From Sphingomonas sp. GC_Shp_5 (GTDB taxonomy: Bacteria; Pseudomonadota; Alphaproteobacteria; Sphingomonadales; Sphingomonadaceae), in contig NZ_JALNUP010000002.1 of assembly GCF_026540855.1 (NCBI RefSeq), forward strand, positions 234,077 to 298,076: a stretch of DNA of 64,000 bases, given 5' to 3'. The notes below the pieces were generated by a model. It was not told the origin of the DNA. It did no database searches and worked only from the letters and a program-made list of their open reading frames with translations. Made by a program: the position numbers and the translations under genes. Below are positions 35,232 through 45,179 of the stretch, one piece after another (position 1 is the first letter of the stretch; every line of letters begins with the position of its first letter).

Positions 35232-35861
35232 ATGATCCCTCCCGTGTCCCTGCTCCCGTCCTTTGCGCCCTGGCTCGATGTGGCCGGTCTGGCGGTATTT
35301 GCCGCCTCTGGTGCGCTCGCTGCGGCCAAGCGCGGACAGACCGCGGTGACGCTCGCCTTCTTTGCGCTGATCACCGGCGTCGGCGGCGGCACCGTGCGCG
35401 ATCTGCTGATCGGCGCGCCGGTGTTCTGGGTGCACGATCCGCGCGCCGCCACCGTCTGCCTGATCATGGCCGCGGTGATATGGGTAACGCCGGAACGCTG
35501 GTGGAAGGACAGCGCGCTCGGCTGGTTCGACGCGGTCGGGCTCGCGGCCTATGCCGTCTACGGCGTCACCAAGGCGCGCGGCTATGGCATTCCGCCCGTG
35601 CCCGCCGCACTGATGGGCGTCGTCACCGGCTGCGTCGGCGGCATCATCCGCGACGTGCTGGCCGGCGAGCCGTCGATCCTGATGCGCCCGGAGCTCTACG
35701 TCACCGCTGCGGCGCTCGCCTCGGCATTGTACATGGGGCTGGTGCTGCTCGGCGTGCCGGCGGCGGTCGCCGCGGTGATCGGCGCCGGCGCCGGCTTCGC
35801 GCTGCGCGCGGCGGCGATCCGCTGGCGGCTGGCGTTGCCCGCTTATGGCGAGAAACGATAG
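35232..35861 (+). CDS. TRIC-family (UPF0126) cation channel protein
   Basis: The 209-residue protein has two repeats of three membrane helices, each with the glycine-rich TRIC signature: ALITGVGGGTVRDLLIG and GVVTGCVGGIIRDVLAGE. Prokaryotic TRIC homologues form trimeric K+ or cation channels; one in this family was earlier named YadS/YicG in E. coli. A seventh hydrophobic segment near the C-terminus is present. It appears monocistronic. Confidence 0.9.
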   Translation: MIPPVSLLPSFAPWLDVAGLAVFAASGALAAAKRGQTAVTLAFFALITGVGGGTVRDLLIGAPVFWVHDPRAATVCLIMAAVIWVTPERWWKDSALGWFDAVGLAAYAVYGVTKARGYGIPPVPAALMGVVTGCVGGIIRDVLAGEPSILMRPELYVTAAALASALYMGLVLLGVPAAVAAVIGAGAGFALRAAAIRWRLALPAYGEKR

Positions 35862-35903
35862 GCGCCGGTCGTCCCGCCCAACCGCGGAGCCGTCCGCTGC
35901 GAC

Positions 35904-36479
35904 CTAGCCGCGCACCACGCCGATGTCGGCGAATCGCCGCGGCTCGGCGGGCGGCGACGCGGCCTCGGCGAGTTCGCACTGCCAGTAGCCGACGTCGATC
36001 CACTGGCCGTGCTTGTAGCCGATCTCGCGGAACACGCCGGCGCGGCGGAAGCCGACCGCCTCGTGCAGGCTGATCGAGCCCGGATTGGGGAGGGCGATGC
36101 GGCCGATCGCCTGGGTGAAGCCCTGCGCCCGCACCGTGTCGATCAACGCCTCGTAGAGCAGCCGCCCGAGCCCTTGGCGCTGTGCGACGTCGGCGACATA
36201 GATCGTCGTCTCAAGCGTCCAGCGATACGCCTCGCGCGCCGAGAATTCGGTGGCATAGGCATAGCCGAGCACGCCGCCGTCGGCCCCGCCGCGGCCTTGG
36301 TCGGTGACGGTGGCGACGATCCACGGGTACAGCCCGTCCGATGCCGCCATGCGGTGACGCATGGTCCGCGCGTCTGGCGCGTCCGTCTCGAACGACACAG
36401 TGCCGGCGAGCACGTGCGGCGCATAGATCGCCGCAATTGCCGCGGCATCCTCTGGCCGGGCGGGGCGCAGCGCGATCAC
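35904..36479 (-). CDS. GNAT N-acetyltransferase, phosphinothricin-acetyltransferase-like
   Basis: The 191-residue protein begins at GTG 36479 (GAGGA upstream) with IALRPARPEDAAAIAAIYAP, typical of PAT-like GNAT enzymes. The acetyl-CoA motif is RQGLGRLLYEALIDTVRAQG, and NPGSISLHEAVGFRRAGVF is the usual motif B of this subgroup. Members acetylate small amines such as phosphinothricin or methionine analogues; the actual substrate cannot be told. It starts ten bases after the sppA stop, so it belongs to that transcript. Confidence 0.85.
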   Translation of the reverse strand: MIALRPARPEDAAAIAAIYAPHVLAGTVSFETDAPDARTMRHRMAASDGLYPWIVATVTDQGRGGADGGVLGYAYATEFSAREAYRWTLETTIYVADVAQRQGLGRLLYEALIDTVRAQGFTQAIGRIALPNPGSISLHEAVGFRRAGVFREIGYKHGQWIDVGYWQCELAEAASPPAEPRRFADIGVVRG

Positions 36480-36489
36480 AGGCAGGTCC

Positions 36490-38364
36490 TCATAGCCCGA
36501 GCTTCGCCATCACCAGATCGAGCAGCCGGGTGTCGGCAACGGCGCTGCTGCTCGGCCCGAACCCGCCGCATTCGAGGCAGCGGGCCTGCACCGAGCCGGC
36601 CGACGCCAGCCGCCGCACGTCGCCGAGCACCTGGGCAAGCATGCCGCGACGATCGGCGGCGATCCGGGAGAACACGTCGCCCCCGGTCGCGTCGTCGTCG
36701 TCGTCCTTGTTGATCGACGCGGCGAGCTGCGCGGCGAGGCCGGGCTTCTTCTCGAGATATTCGGCGTGGACCTTGGCGGGGTCGAGCTTGGCGCGGCGTG
36801 CCGCCTCGGCGATCGCATCGTCGAGGTTGCCGAACCGGTCGATCAGCTTGAGCTGATGCGCCGAGCCACCGTCCCACACCCGGCCCTGGGCGATTTCGTT
36901 GACATGCTCGGGGGTCATGTGGCGCGACTGGGCGACGCGGGCGATGAACTGGCGATAGCCGTTCTCGATGCCTGCCTGCAGGATCGCATCGAGCGTCGGG
37001 TTGGTGCCGCCGAACACATCAGGCTGGCCCGAAAGCGCGGTGGTCTTCACGCCATCGGTGGTGACGCCGATCTTGGCGAGCGTGTTCTCGAAGGTCGGGA
37101 TGATCCCGAAGATGCCGATCGAGCCGGTGATCGTCGACGGCTCGGCGAAGATCAAGTCGCCCGGGGTCGACACCCAATAGCCGCCCGAGGCGGCGAGCCC
37201 GCCCATCGAGGTAACGACCGGCAGACCCTTCTTCTTGGCCTCGAGGATCGCGAGGCGGATCCGCTCCGATGCCATCACCGATCCACCCGGCGAGTCGACC
37301 CGCACCACCAGCGCCTTGAGGTTCTTGGTGGCGAGGCCATTGAGGATCGCCTTGGCGATGGTGTCGCCATGCGCCTCGCCGGGGCCGCCCTCGCCATCGA
37401 CGATGTCGCCGGCGATCGTGACCACGCCGATGCCGTCGCCGGCCTTGCTGAGCGGATGCGCGTCGACCCAGTTCTGATAGGGGATGGTGTTGAAGTTGCC
37501 GGCCGACTTGTTGGCGTCGGTGCCCGCGATCGCGGCGACGCGGCGACCAAAGGCGGTGCGATCGCCGAGCTTGTCGACGAGGCCGGCGGCGAGATTGGCC
37601 TTGGCGATGTCGCCATTGGCGGCGAGCACCAGCTTGTCGGGTTGGCTGAGGAACTGCTTCACCTGCGCCTGTGGCCGCGCCTTGGCGATCGCCTCCTGCC
37701 ACTGGCCTTCGAGCGCGCCATACAGCTGCTGGCTGGCGGCGCGCGCCTCGGGGCTCTGGTCGGCGCGGGTGTAGGGCTCGACAAAGCTCTTGAACTTGCC
37801 GACGCGGTAGACGTGGGTGTTGACGCCGAGCTTGTCGATCAGGCCCTTGTAATAGAGCTGGTTGCCGCCCGGACCGGTGAACAGCGTGCCACCGAGCGGG
37901 TTGACCCAGATCTCGCTGGCGTTGGCGGCGAGGCGGTAGCCGGCGTCGGTATAGGCGGTGGCATAGGCCAGCACCGGCTTCTTGGTATCGCGGAAGCGGC
38001 GGATCGCCTCGGCGACCTCGTTGATCGTCGCCGGATAACCGCCGCCGAAGCGGTCGAGATCGAGCACCAGCGCCTTGACGCGATCATCGCTGCGGGCGGT
38101 GTCGATCGCGCGCAGCAGGTCGCGGGCGCGGAACTGCTGCGGTGCCTTGCTGCCGGACAGCGCCGCCATCGCGGTGATGTCTTCGGGCTGTTCGACGATG
38201 GTGCCGTCGAGATCGAGCACCAGCGCGCCGTTCTTGATCGGCTTCGATCCCGGCCGCGCGTTTAGCGCCGCAAACAGCAACCCGAAGAACAGCAGCATCG
38301 CGATCAGGACCAACCCGTCCTTGATCGCGACCAGCAGCTTCCATGCGCCCCGAACCAGCTTCAC
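36490..38364 (-). CDS. sppA: signal peptide peptidase SppA, long form
   Basis: The 624-residue inner-membrane protease has one N-terminal anchor (about 17-35) and two tandem peptidase S49 domains. The Ser/Lys dyad corresponds to Lys192 (KFKSFVEPYTR, first domain) and Ser393 (GGLAASGGYWVS, second domain), as in E. coli SppA (Lys209/Ser409). It degrades cleaved signal peptides in the membrane. The last 60 residues carry DDDDDATGGD and a CLECGGFG stretch, an unusual C-terminal tail. The GNAT gene follows ten bases later. Confidence 0.92.
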   Translation of the reverse strand: MKLVRGAWKLLVAIKDGLVLIAMLLFFGLLFAALNARPGSKPIKNGALVLDLDGTIVEQPEDITAMAALSGSKAPQQFRARDLLRAIDTARSDDRVKALVLDLDRFGGGYPATINEVAEAIRRFRDTKKPVLAYATAYTDAGYRLAANASEIWVNPLGGTLFTGPGGNQLYYKGLIDKLGVNTHVYRVGKFKSFVEPYTRADQSPEARAASQQLYGALEGQWQEAIAKARPQAQVKQFLSQPDKLVLAANGDIAKANLAAGLVDKLGDRTAFGRRVAAIAGTDANKSAGNFNTIPYQNWVDAHPLSKAGDGIGVVTIAGDIVDGEGGPGEAHGDTIAKAILNGLATKNLKALVVRVDSPGGSVMASERIRLAILEAKKKGLPVVTSMGGLAASGGYWVSTPGDLIFAEPSTITGSIGIFGIIPTFENTLAKIGVTTDGVKTTALSGQPDVFGGTNPTLDAILQAGIENGYRQFIARVAQSRHMTPEHVNEIAQGRVWDGGSAHQLKLIDRFGNLDDAIAEAARRAKLDPAKVHAEYLEKKPGLAAQLAASINKDDDDDATGGDVFSRIAADRRGMLAQVLGDVRRLASAGSVQARCLECGGFGPSSSAVADTRLLDLVMAKLGL

Positions 38365-38506
38365 GTCACGCTCCTTGCTTCAATGATCCTGCGCTAGAGC
38401 AGGAGCGGGCAGGGTGCAACGGCCCGTCTTAGCCAAGCAACACAGAAGCAGGGCTCGGGCCGTCGCGGCACGGTCCCATTGCGTCCATTTTTGCGCCACC
38501 GCTCCC

Positions 38507-38535
38507 TTGACGTGCCTGATGAGCGGGCACATATC
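38507..38535 (+). promoter_or_regulatory. candidate groESL promoter
   Basis: TTGACG at 38507-38512 and CATATC at 38530-38535 are separated by 17 bases and sit just upstream of the CIRCE element. The CCCTTGACG context would suit either the vegetative sigma factor or RpoH, whose -35 sites in alphaproteobacteria begin CTTGA. Confidence 0.6.
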
Positions 38536-38542
38536 CCGGTCG

Positions 38543-38569
38543 TTGGCACTCGCACATCGCGAGTGCCAG
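38543..38569 (+). promoter_or_regulatory. CIRCE operator (HrcA binding site)
   Basis: TTGGCACTC (38543-38551) and GAGTGCCAG (38561-38569) form an inverted repeat with the standard nine-base spacer, differing from the consensus TTAGCACTC-N9-GAGTGCTAA at three positions. It lies at the expected transcription start and 36 bases before groES, as in other HrcA-controlled groESL operons. Confidence 0.9.
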
Positions 38570-38605
38570 AAATCTGTAACACTCACTGTAAAGAGGGACT
38601 CAGCA

Positions 38606-38893
38606 ATGAACTTTCGTCCGTTGCACGATCGCGTCCTCGTCCGCCGCGTTGAGGCGGAAGAGAAGACGGCAGGCGGGATCATCATCCCCGACACCGCCAA
38701 GGAAAAGCCCCAGGAGGGCGAGGTCGTCGCTGCCGGTACCGGCGCGCGCGCCGAGAATGGCACGATCACCCCGCTCGACGTCAAGGCTGGCGACAAGATC
38801 CTGTTCGGCAAGTGGTCGGGCACTGAGGTCAAGGTCGACGGCGAAGACCTGCTGATCATGAAGGAATCCGACATCCTGGGGATCGTCGGCTGA
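38606..38893 (+). CDS. groES: co-chaperonin GroES
   Basis: The 95-residue protein matches GroES over its whole length: [34 protein letters not shown] with the mobile loop, then the C-terminal [14 protein letters not shown]. It caps the GroEL cavity. AGAGGGA precedes the ATG. The gene is under the promoter and CIRCE site just upstream and is followed by groEL after 94 bases. Confidence 0.97.
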   Translation: MNFRPLHDRVLVRRVEAEEKTAGGIIIPDTAKEKPQEGEVVAAGTGARAENGTITPLDVKAGDKILFGKWSGTEVKVDGEDLLIMKESDILGIVG

Positions 38894-38900
38894 TCTTTCC

Positions 38901-40631
<1,731 letters not shown>

Positions 40632-40668
40632 GTCCCTGCCGCTCGGCCACCAGGCTGAAGCAACATAG

Positions 40669-40699
40669 AAGGGCCGGGGGGAAACTCCCGGCCCTTTTT
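40669..40699 (+). terminator. rho-independent terminator of groESL
   Basis: A ten-base-pair stem (40669-40678 with 40687-40696) with an eight-base loop is followed by TTT of the TTTTT run. It lies 38 bases after the groEL stop. Confidence 0.9.
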
Positions 40700-40879
40700 G
40701 CGTGCGCGCCGCAGTCCCGGAAATACTGCCGACACGTCGCCCCTGACCGATGCTGCCGTAGCGGATGCATCCTGCGCAGCTTCACCCGTTATGGTGCGGG
40801 TACTATTAACCATCCCGGGCCAAAGCGGCCAAAGGTGCGCTCCGGCGGCCGATAGGCCCGGGATGGAGAGGGATGCCAG

Positions 40880-41485
40880 GTGGCGGGCAATGTCGGACTT
40901 CACGACCTGATCGGATCGGTGGCCGGCGCCATCGTCGATGCACAGGGCGTGGTCGAACGCCACTTCCTCGATCTGGTGGGCCGCTATTTTGACAGCAACG
41001 GCCGGCCGATCAGCTTCGACATCAAGCTTCCCAAGCCTCAAAGTGTCGCTGCTTCATCGTCGCAGGCCGATGAAGCCCTGCCGTCTCCCGGCGGCGATGA
41101 TTACGTCCAGCTCGGCGTGCCGCTGCTGTCGCTGGTCGAGAGCAATCTGCTCGCGATCAAAGAGATGACGGTCGATCTCGATGTCGAGCTTGGCGATATC
41201 ATCACCAGCGGGCCGGATGCCGCCAGCGCGCCAGGGGCGCCAGGCGGCGCGCCGCGCGACGTGCCGGCGATGTCGCTCGACGGCGATCCGGCGCCCGGCG
41301 CCGAACGCTCGCCGCTGGCCGCGTCGGCGCTGCTGCGGCCGCGACCGGCGATGGGGCTCAGCGTCGGCATCGGTGGCCGCACCGACGCCAGCGGCCCAAC
41401 CGCCCGCATCTCGATCAAGGTGGAAGCCAAGCCCGTCAGCGAAGGGCTGCTCCGCCTGCTTACCCAGCTCAACAAGGTGGTTTGA
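40880..41485 (+). CDS. DUF2589 protein, first paralogue
   Basis: The 201-residue protein starts with GTG at 40880 (GAGAGGGA upstream). It resembles the DUF2589 family: an N-terminal helix LIGSVAGAIVDAQGVVERHF, then strands PISFDIKLPK, VQLGVPLLSLVESNLLAIKEM, TVDLDVELGD and, near the end, ARISIKVEAKPVSEGLLRLLTQLNKV. The middle is Pro/Ala-rich and probably disordered (residues 108-160). No signal peptide. It opens a five-gene cluster with a second DUF2589 protein and a metalloprotease. Family function is unknown. Confidence 0.75.
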   Translation: MAGNVGLHDLIGSVAGAIVDAQGVVERHFLDLVGRYFDSNGRPISFDIKLPKPQSVAASSSQADEALPSPGGDDYVQLGVPLLSLVESNLLAIKEMTVDLDVELGDIITSGPDAASAPGAPGGAPRDVPAMSLDGDPAPGAERSPLAASALLRPRPAMGLSVGIGGRTDASGPTARISIKVEAKPVSEGLLRLLTQLNKVV

Positions 41486-41500
41486 CCAAGGAGAAAGCGC

Positions 41501-42274
41501 ATGCCGATCAATATGGGTGACCAGTTTCGTGGGCTGCCGATGGGGGATCTTATCGGCGGACCGCTGATGGCGGCCTGCGACGCGCAGGTGCGCCTCGCCA
41601 ACGCCACGGCGCAGTTCATCCAGCAGGTGGGCTTCATGCCCAAGCAGGGAACGGTGCCCGGGCCCGACGGGCAGATCGTGTTCGACCCCAAGTCGTTCGA
41701 CGTGCGCACCGTGGAGTTCCGGTTCAACCGACCCGCCGCCGGGGCCGCGGCGGACGCCAACGGCATCGTGCCCACCGAGACGGTGTCGCTGGAAGTGCCG
41801 CTGCTCGCGATCGTCAAGGTACCCGCGCTAGGCATCGATACGGTCGACATCAGCTTCGACATGGAGGTGAAGAACTCCGAATCCTCGAAGGACAGCGAGG
41901 ACAAGTCCGGCAAATTCTCAGCCGATGCCAGCGTCGGCTGGGGCCCGTTCAGCCTCAAGGTCCATGTCGAAGGCTCGGTCGCCACCCACAAGGAGAACAC
42001 CCGCTCGACCGACCAGACCGCGAAATATCACGTCCAGGTGCGCGCGATGGACAAGGGCATGCCCGAGGGGCTCGCCCGCGTGCTCGACATGATGAACACC
42101 GCCATCGCCCCCAAGACAATCACGCCGACGACGGCCACGCCGGCGACGGGCAACACGCCAATCGCAGCCGGCGACACGCTCGAGGCGAAGGACCGGGTGC
42201 TGGATCATGAGCCGACGCCGATCGATCTCGAGCCCGGCCATACCTACCGCGTTCGCGAGATGGCCGACGCCTGA
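41501..42274 (+). CDS. DUF2589 protein, second paralogue
   Basis: The 257-residue protein is a fuller DUF2589 member: MGDLIGGPLMAACDAQVRLA, then FIQQVGF, FDVRTVEFRFNRP, VSLEVPLLAIVKVPALGIDT and VDISFDMEVKNSE, and the closing YHVQVRAMDKGMPEGLARVLDMMNTAI. Residues 120-165 are Ser/Lys/Asp-rich; the C-terminal 40 residues are Thr/Pro-rich. AAGGAG lies upstream of the ATG, 15 bases after the first paralogue. Helical N-terminus plus two beta layers in both proteins suggests they associate; that is inference. Confidence 0.8.
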   Translation: MPINMGDQFRGLPMGDLIGGPLMAACDAQVRLANATAQFIQQVGFMPKQGTVPGPDGQIVFDPKSFDVRTVEFRFNRPAAGAAADANGIVPTETVSLEVPLLAIVKVPALGIDTVDISFDMEVKNSESSKDSEDKSGKFSADASVGWGPFSLKVHVEGSVATHKENTRSTDQTAKYHVQVRAMDKGMPEGLARVLDMMNTAIAPKTITPTTATPATGNTPIAAGDTLEAKDRVLDHEPTPIDLEPGHTYRVREMADA

Positions 42275-42288
42275 TCTGCGCCGCCGCG

Positions 42289-42546
42289 ATGTTCGACATG
42301 ACCGACGTGGGCTTCGTGAAGCGGGTCACGCTGGGCAGCACCCATCACGAAGCCCTGCACCATCAGGAGGATCTCGATGTCCAGGCGGACCTGCTCAATC
42401 GCTGCCTTAACGATTATCCCCGGGGCAAGATCATCGGAATCGAGAAGTCGTTCAAGCTGCTCAACATCGGTGAGCATCCCGTGGTGCTGCAGTGGATTTG
42501 CTACCACATCGGCTTCCCGAGGAAGCCGGATTGGCTGAGGGACTGA
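42289..42546 (+). CDS. small protein of unknown function in the DUF2589 cluster
   Basis: The 85-residue protein begins 14 bases after the second DUF2589 gene. It is polar at the start (GSTHHEALHHQEDLDVQADL, five His in 20) and hydrophobic at the end (KLLNIGEHPVVLQWICYHIG). No signal or anchor is clear. The compact pattern and tight spacing support a real gene; I do not recognise the family. Confidence 0.6.
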   Translation: MFDMTDVGFVKRVTLGSTHHEALHHQEDLDVQADLLNRCLNDYPRGKIIGIEKSFKLLNIGEHPVVLQWICYHIGFPRKPDWLRD

Positions 42547-42551
42547 TCCGG

Positions 42552-42893
42552 ATGCGCGATCTGGCGGCCTCGCTGATCGCCGCGGGCAACACGCCGGTGG
42601 TCGAGGGCGCGCAGGTTGCCGCGGTGCGGATGGAACTGCTCGCCTTCACCGGGCAGGTCCGCTTCGGCCAGCGCTTCTGGGACATGCAGTTGCGCCGGAC
42701 CACGGCGCCACGCCGCGCCTGGTTCGTCCGCCTGCCCTGGATCGCCCGGTTTCGCCGCGCCCGCCGGCAGCGGGCCGGCTGGTCGGCCCACCGCATCATC
42801 CTGAGCTGGACGCCCAGCCGGCTCGCCGCCTCGATCGATGGCTATCCCGTCGCCACCATCCTTCTCACCCCGGAAAGGACGTCTCATGCCTAG
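42552..42893 (+). CDS. small basic protein of unknown function in the DUF2589 cluster
   Basis: The 113-residue protein starts at ATG 42552, five bases after the previous stop, with GAGGGA upstream. It is Arg-rich in the middle (RRTTAPRRAWFVRLPWIARFRRARRQR), with a final strand LAASIDGYPVATILL. Its end overlaps the metalloprotease start by eight bases, so translation is coupled. No family recognised; the basic stretch could bind nucleic acid or an acidic partner such as the DUF2589 proteins. Confidence 0.55.
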   Translation: MRDLAASLIAAGNTPVVEGAQVAAVRMELLAFTGQVRFGQRFWDMQLRRTTAPRRAWFVRLPWIARFRRARRQRAGWSAHRIILSWTPSRLAASIDGYPVATILLTPERTSHA

Positions 42894-43857
42894 CCCTGCA
42901 AAGACCGCCGCTGGCGCTGCACCGATCGCCTGCACCCCCAAGCATCTGGACCATGATCTGCTGACCGAGTCCGCCCGGGTGGCGCGCACTGAAAATCCGG
43001 TGAACCACCCGGCCGCCATTCACCGACTGCTCGCAAATAATCCCGATTTTGCCATCAGCAGCGAAAATATCGCGGTGCTGACCACCAAATACTGGCGCGG
43101 CGGCGGCTGCACGCTCACCGTCGGCTTCCTCGACAACCCGCCGGTCGATTTGCGCCGAAAGATCCTCCAGCACATGAACGCCTGGAACGCATCGGCGAAC
43201 GTCACCTTCACCGAAAGCAACGTCGATCCCAAGGTGCGGATCTCGCGCGAGCCGGGCGGCTATTGGTCGTATCTCGGCACCGATATCCTGCTGATCGACA
43301 AGGCCAAGCAGACCATGAACCTGGAAGGGTTCACCATGGCGACGCCCGATTCCGAATTCCATCGTGTCGTCCGCCACGAGACCGGCCACACGCTGGGCTG
43401 CCCGCACGAGCACATGCGCGCCGAGCTGATCGCCAGGATCGATCGCGCCAAGGCGATCGATTATTATCGGCAGACCCAGGGCTGGAGCGAGGATCAGGTG
43501 ATCCGGCAGGTGTTGACCCCGCTGGAGGATGGATCGCTCTGGGGTACGCCGCGGCCCGATATGGATTCGATCATGTGCTATCAGATTCCCGGCGGCTTGA
43601 CGACGGATGGCCGAGGCATTCCCGGTGGCCGCGACATCGATCCGAGCGATTATGCATTCATGGCGCAGGTCTATCCCAAGCCCCGCGCCGCGCCGGTCGC
43701 GGCCGGCGCTCCCGAAGCCGCCGCCGCCGTGGCGAGCCGGCGCCGTGCATGTCCCGATTGCGTCGAGGTCGAACTCGCCGGTGGCACCCGGGTCAGCGTT
43801 CATCCCGAAGCGTCTGAAGAGCAGGTCCGCCGCGTGTTCGCTGCCTTGGCCTCGTAA
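42886..43857 (+). CDS. metzincin zinc metalloprotease (M12-like) without signal peptide
   Basis: The 323-residue protein has the extended zinc motif HETGHTLGCPHEHM (HExxHxxGxxHE of astacin-like metzincins) and a Met-turn DSIMCYQIPGG. The upstream half contains LTVGFLDNPPVDLRRKILQH and a strand pair leading to the active site. A C-terminal addition holds CPDC and a small strand domain. No signal peptide is visible, unlike nearly all astacins, so it may act inside the cell or be exported otherwise. GGAAAGGA precedes the ATG, which overlaps the previous gene. The nearest relatives would be bacterial M12A/M10-type peptidases. Confidence 0.8.
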   Translation: MPSPAKTAAGAAPIACTPKHLDHDLLTESARVARTENPVNHPAAIHRLLANNPDFAISSENIAVLTTKYWRGGGCTLTVGFLDNPPVDLRRKILQHMNAWNASANVTFTESNVDPKVRISREPGGYWSYLGTDILLIDKAKQTMNLEGFTMATPDSEFHRVVRHETGHTLGCPHEHMRAELIARIDRAKAIDYYRQTQGWSEDQVIRQVLTPLEDGSLWGTPRPDMDSIMCYQIPGGLTTDGRGIPGGRDIDPSDYAFMAQVYPKPRAAPVAAGAPEAAAAVASRRRACPDCVEVELAGGTRVSVHPEASEEQVRRVFAALAS

Positions 43858-44042
43858 CGTTCGGGTGCGGCAACGGGGCGGGAGGCGCAACGGGTAGAGG
43901 CGGGGAGTTGGCGTCGTCGTCATCGCCATAGGCCTGGACGCGATTAGCGAGGCGTTGTCGGAACCCGTCGGCTCAACAAGGTGACCGTCGCGGTAGCCAC
44001 GAATGCGTGCAACCAGCCTCGCGCTCCGCACGTTGGCCGGCC

Positions 44043-44501
44043 ATGAACGATCGTCCGACTACCGCCACCCCCACCGACGGCATCATCCTTGGCTATGGGC
44101 CGATGATCCCGCTGGTGGTGGCAGCGCTCGGCGCCTGGATCTTGCCGGACCTCTACGCCTATTTCGCGGTCCAGGCCGGGATCATCTGGGGCGCGCTGAT
44201 CCTCGCCTTCATCGCCGGGGTACGCCGTGGCTACGGGTTCGGCAGCCCGGGCGCGTCGACCGCCGTGTCGATCGCCACCAGCATCGGCTACTTCGTGCTC
44301 GCTGGGCTCGGCCTGGCGATCGGGCGCCCCAGCCACGCGCTGCTGCCGTTGATCCTTGGGTATGTCCTGGCGGCCATGCTCGATCGACGCGCCGCGCTCG
44401 CTGGCGACGCACCCCCGTTTTTCGCGACGCTTCGCCCGATCCAGCTGCTGATCGGCGCAGCGGGGCTCGCCGGGCTGTGGGCGTGGACGATCGGCCGCTG
44501 A
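44043..44501 (+). CDS. DUF3429 membrane protein
   Basis: The 152-residue protein has five hydrophobic segments and the DUF3429 pattern (ILGYGPMIPLVVAALGAW, then FAVQAGIIWGALILAFIAGVRRG). Function unknown. The ATG at 44043 was chosen as the family-like start; earlier in-frame codons add a Pro/Ser segment without similarity. A GST gene follows 20 bases later. Confidence 0.75.
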   Translation: MNDRPTTATPTDGIILGYGPMIPLVVAALGAWILPDLYAYFAVQAGIIWGALILAFIAGVRRGYGFGSPGASTAVSIATSIGYFVLAGLGLAIGRPSHALLPLILGYVLAAMLDRRAALAGDAPPFFATLRPIQLLIGAAGLAGLWAWTIGR

Positions 44502-44521
44502 TCGGCATCAGGAGAAAATCA

Positions 44522-45106
44522 GTGAAGCTTTACTACAGCCCAGGCGCGTGCAGCCTCGCCGACCATATCGCGCTCCACGAGGCGGGGCTCGCCTTTGAAC
44601 ATGAGCGCGTCGACCTGCGCAGCAAGAAGACAGAGCACGATGGCGACTACGCCGCGATCAACCCCAAGGGCTATGTGCCGGCGCTGACCATCGACAGCGG
44701 CGAGACGCTCACCGAGAATGTCGCCATCCTCTACTGGATCGCCGAGCAGGCGCCGCATCTCCGCCCCGCCGGCCATATGGGCTGCACCCATCTGGTCGAG
44801 GCGCTCGGTTATATCGGCAGCGAGATCCACAAGGGGTTCAAGCCGCTGATGAGTGGCGCCGACGATGTCGCTAGGCAGCAGGCGAAGGGCGTCATCGCCG
44901 CGCGGCTGCGTTATCTGTCCGACACCATGGTCGGCGATTATCTGTTCGGCCCGGAGCTGAGCGTCGCCGACTGCTATCTGTTCGTGATGCTGCTGTGGGC
45001 GCGGCGCTTTGAGATCGAGGTGCCGGACTATCTCGGCGAGTTCCAGGAGCGGATGATGGGCCGCGAGGCGGTGCGCAAGGCGATGGCGCATGAGGGGCTG
45101 CTTTAG
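44522..45106 (+). CDS. glutathione S-transferase
   Basis: The 194-residue enzyme starts at GTG 44522, eight bases after AGGAG. The N-terminal thioredoxin-like domain has KLYYSPGACSLADHIALHEAG, typical of beta-class bacterial GSTs with Cys10 as the likely catalytic residue, and PKGYVPALTIDSGETLTENVAI for GSH binding. The C-terminal domain has SVADCYLFVMLLWA. It conjugates or reduces using glutathione; the substrate is unknown. Shares a transcript with the DUF3429 gene. Confidence 0.88.
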   Translation: MKLYYSPGACSLADHIALHEAGLAFEHERVDLRSKKTEHDGDYAAINPKGYVPALTIDSGETLTENVAILYWIAEQAPHLRPAGHMGCTHLVEALGYIGSEIHKGFKPLMSGADDVARQQAKGVIAARLRYLSDTMVGDYLFGPELSVADCYLFVMLLWARRFEIEVPDYLGEFQERMMGREAVRKAMAHEGLL

Positions 45107-45131
45107 GGCAGTCACTGGTCGTCACCATTTA

Positions 45132-45161
45132 CCGTCACCCCGGTGAACGCTGGGGTGACGG
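45132..45161. repeat. intergenic palindrome of the CGTCA...TGACG group
   Basis: CCGTCACCCC (45132-45141) pairs with GGGGTGACGG (45152-45161), loop ten bases. It lies between the convergent GST and mannose-1-phosphate guanylyltransferase genes, so it may end both transcripts. Confidence 0.7.
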
Positions 45162-45179
45162 TGTGGAGGTGAAGCCCCT

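Noticed and set aside
36766..38265. 499-codon plus-strand frame inside sppA
   Set aside because: Antisense shadow of SppA, which has both catalytic residues in the right places.
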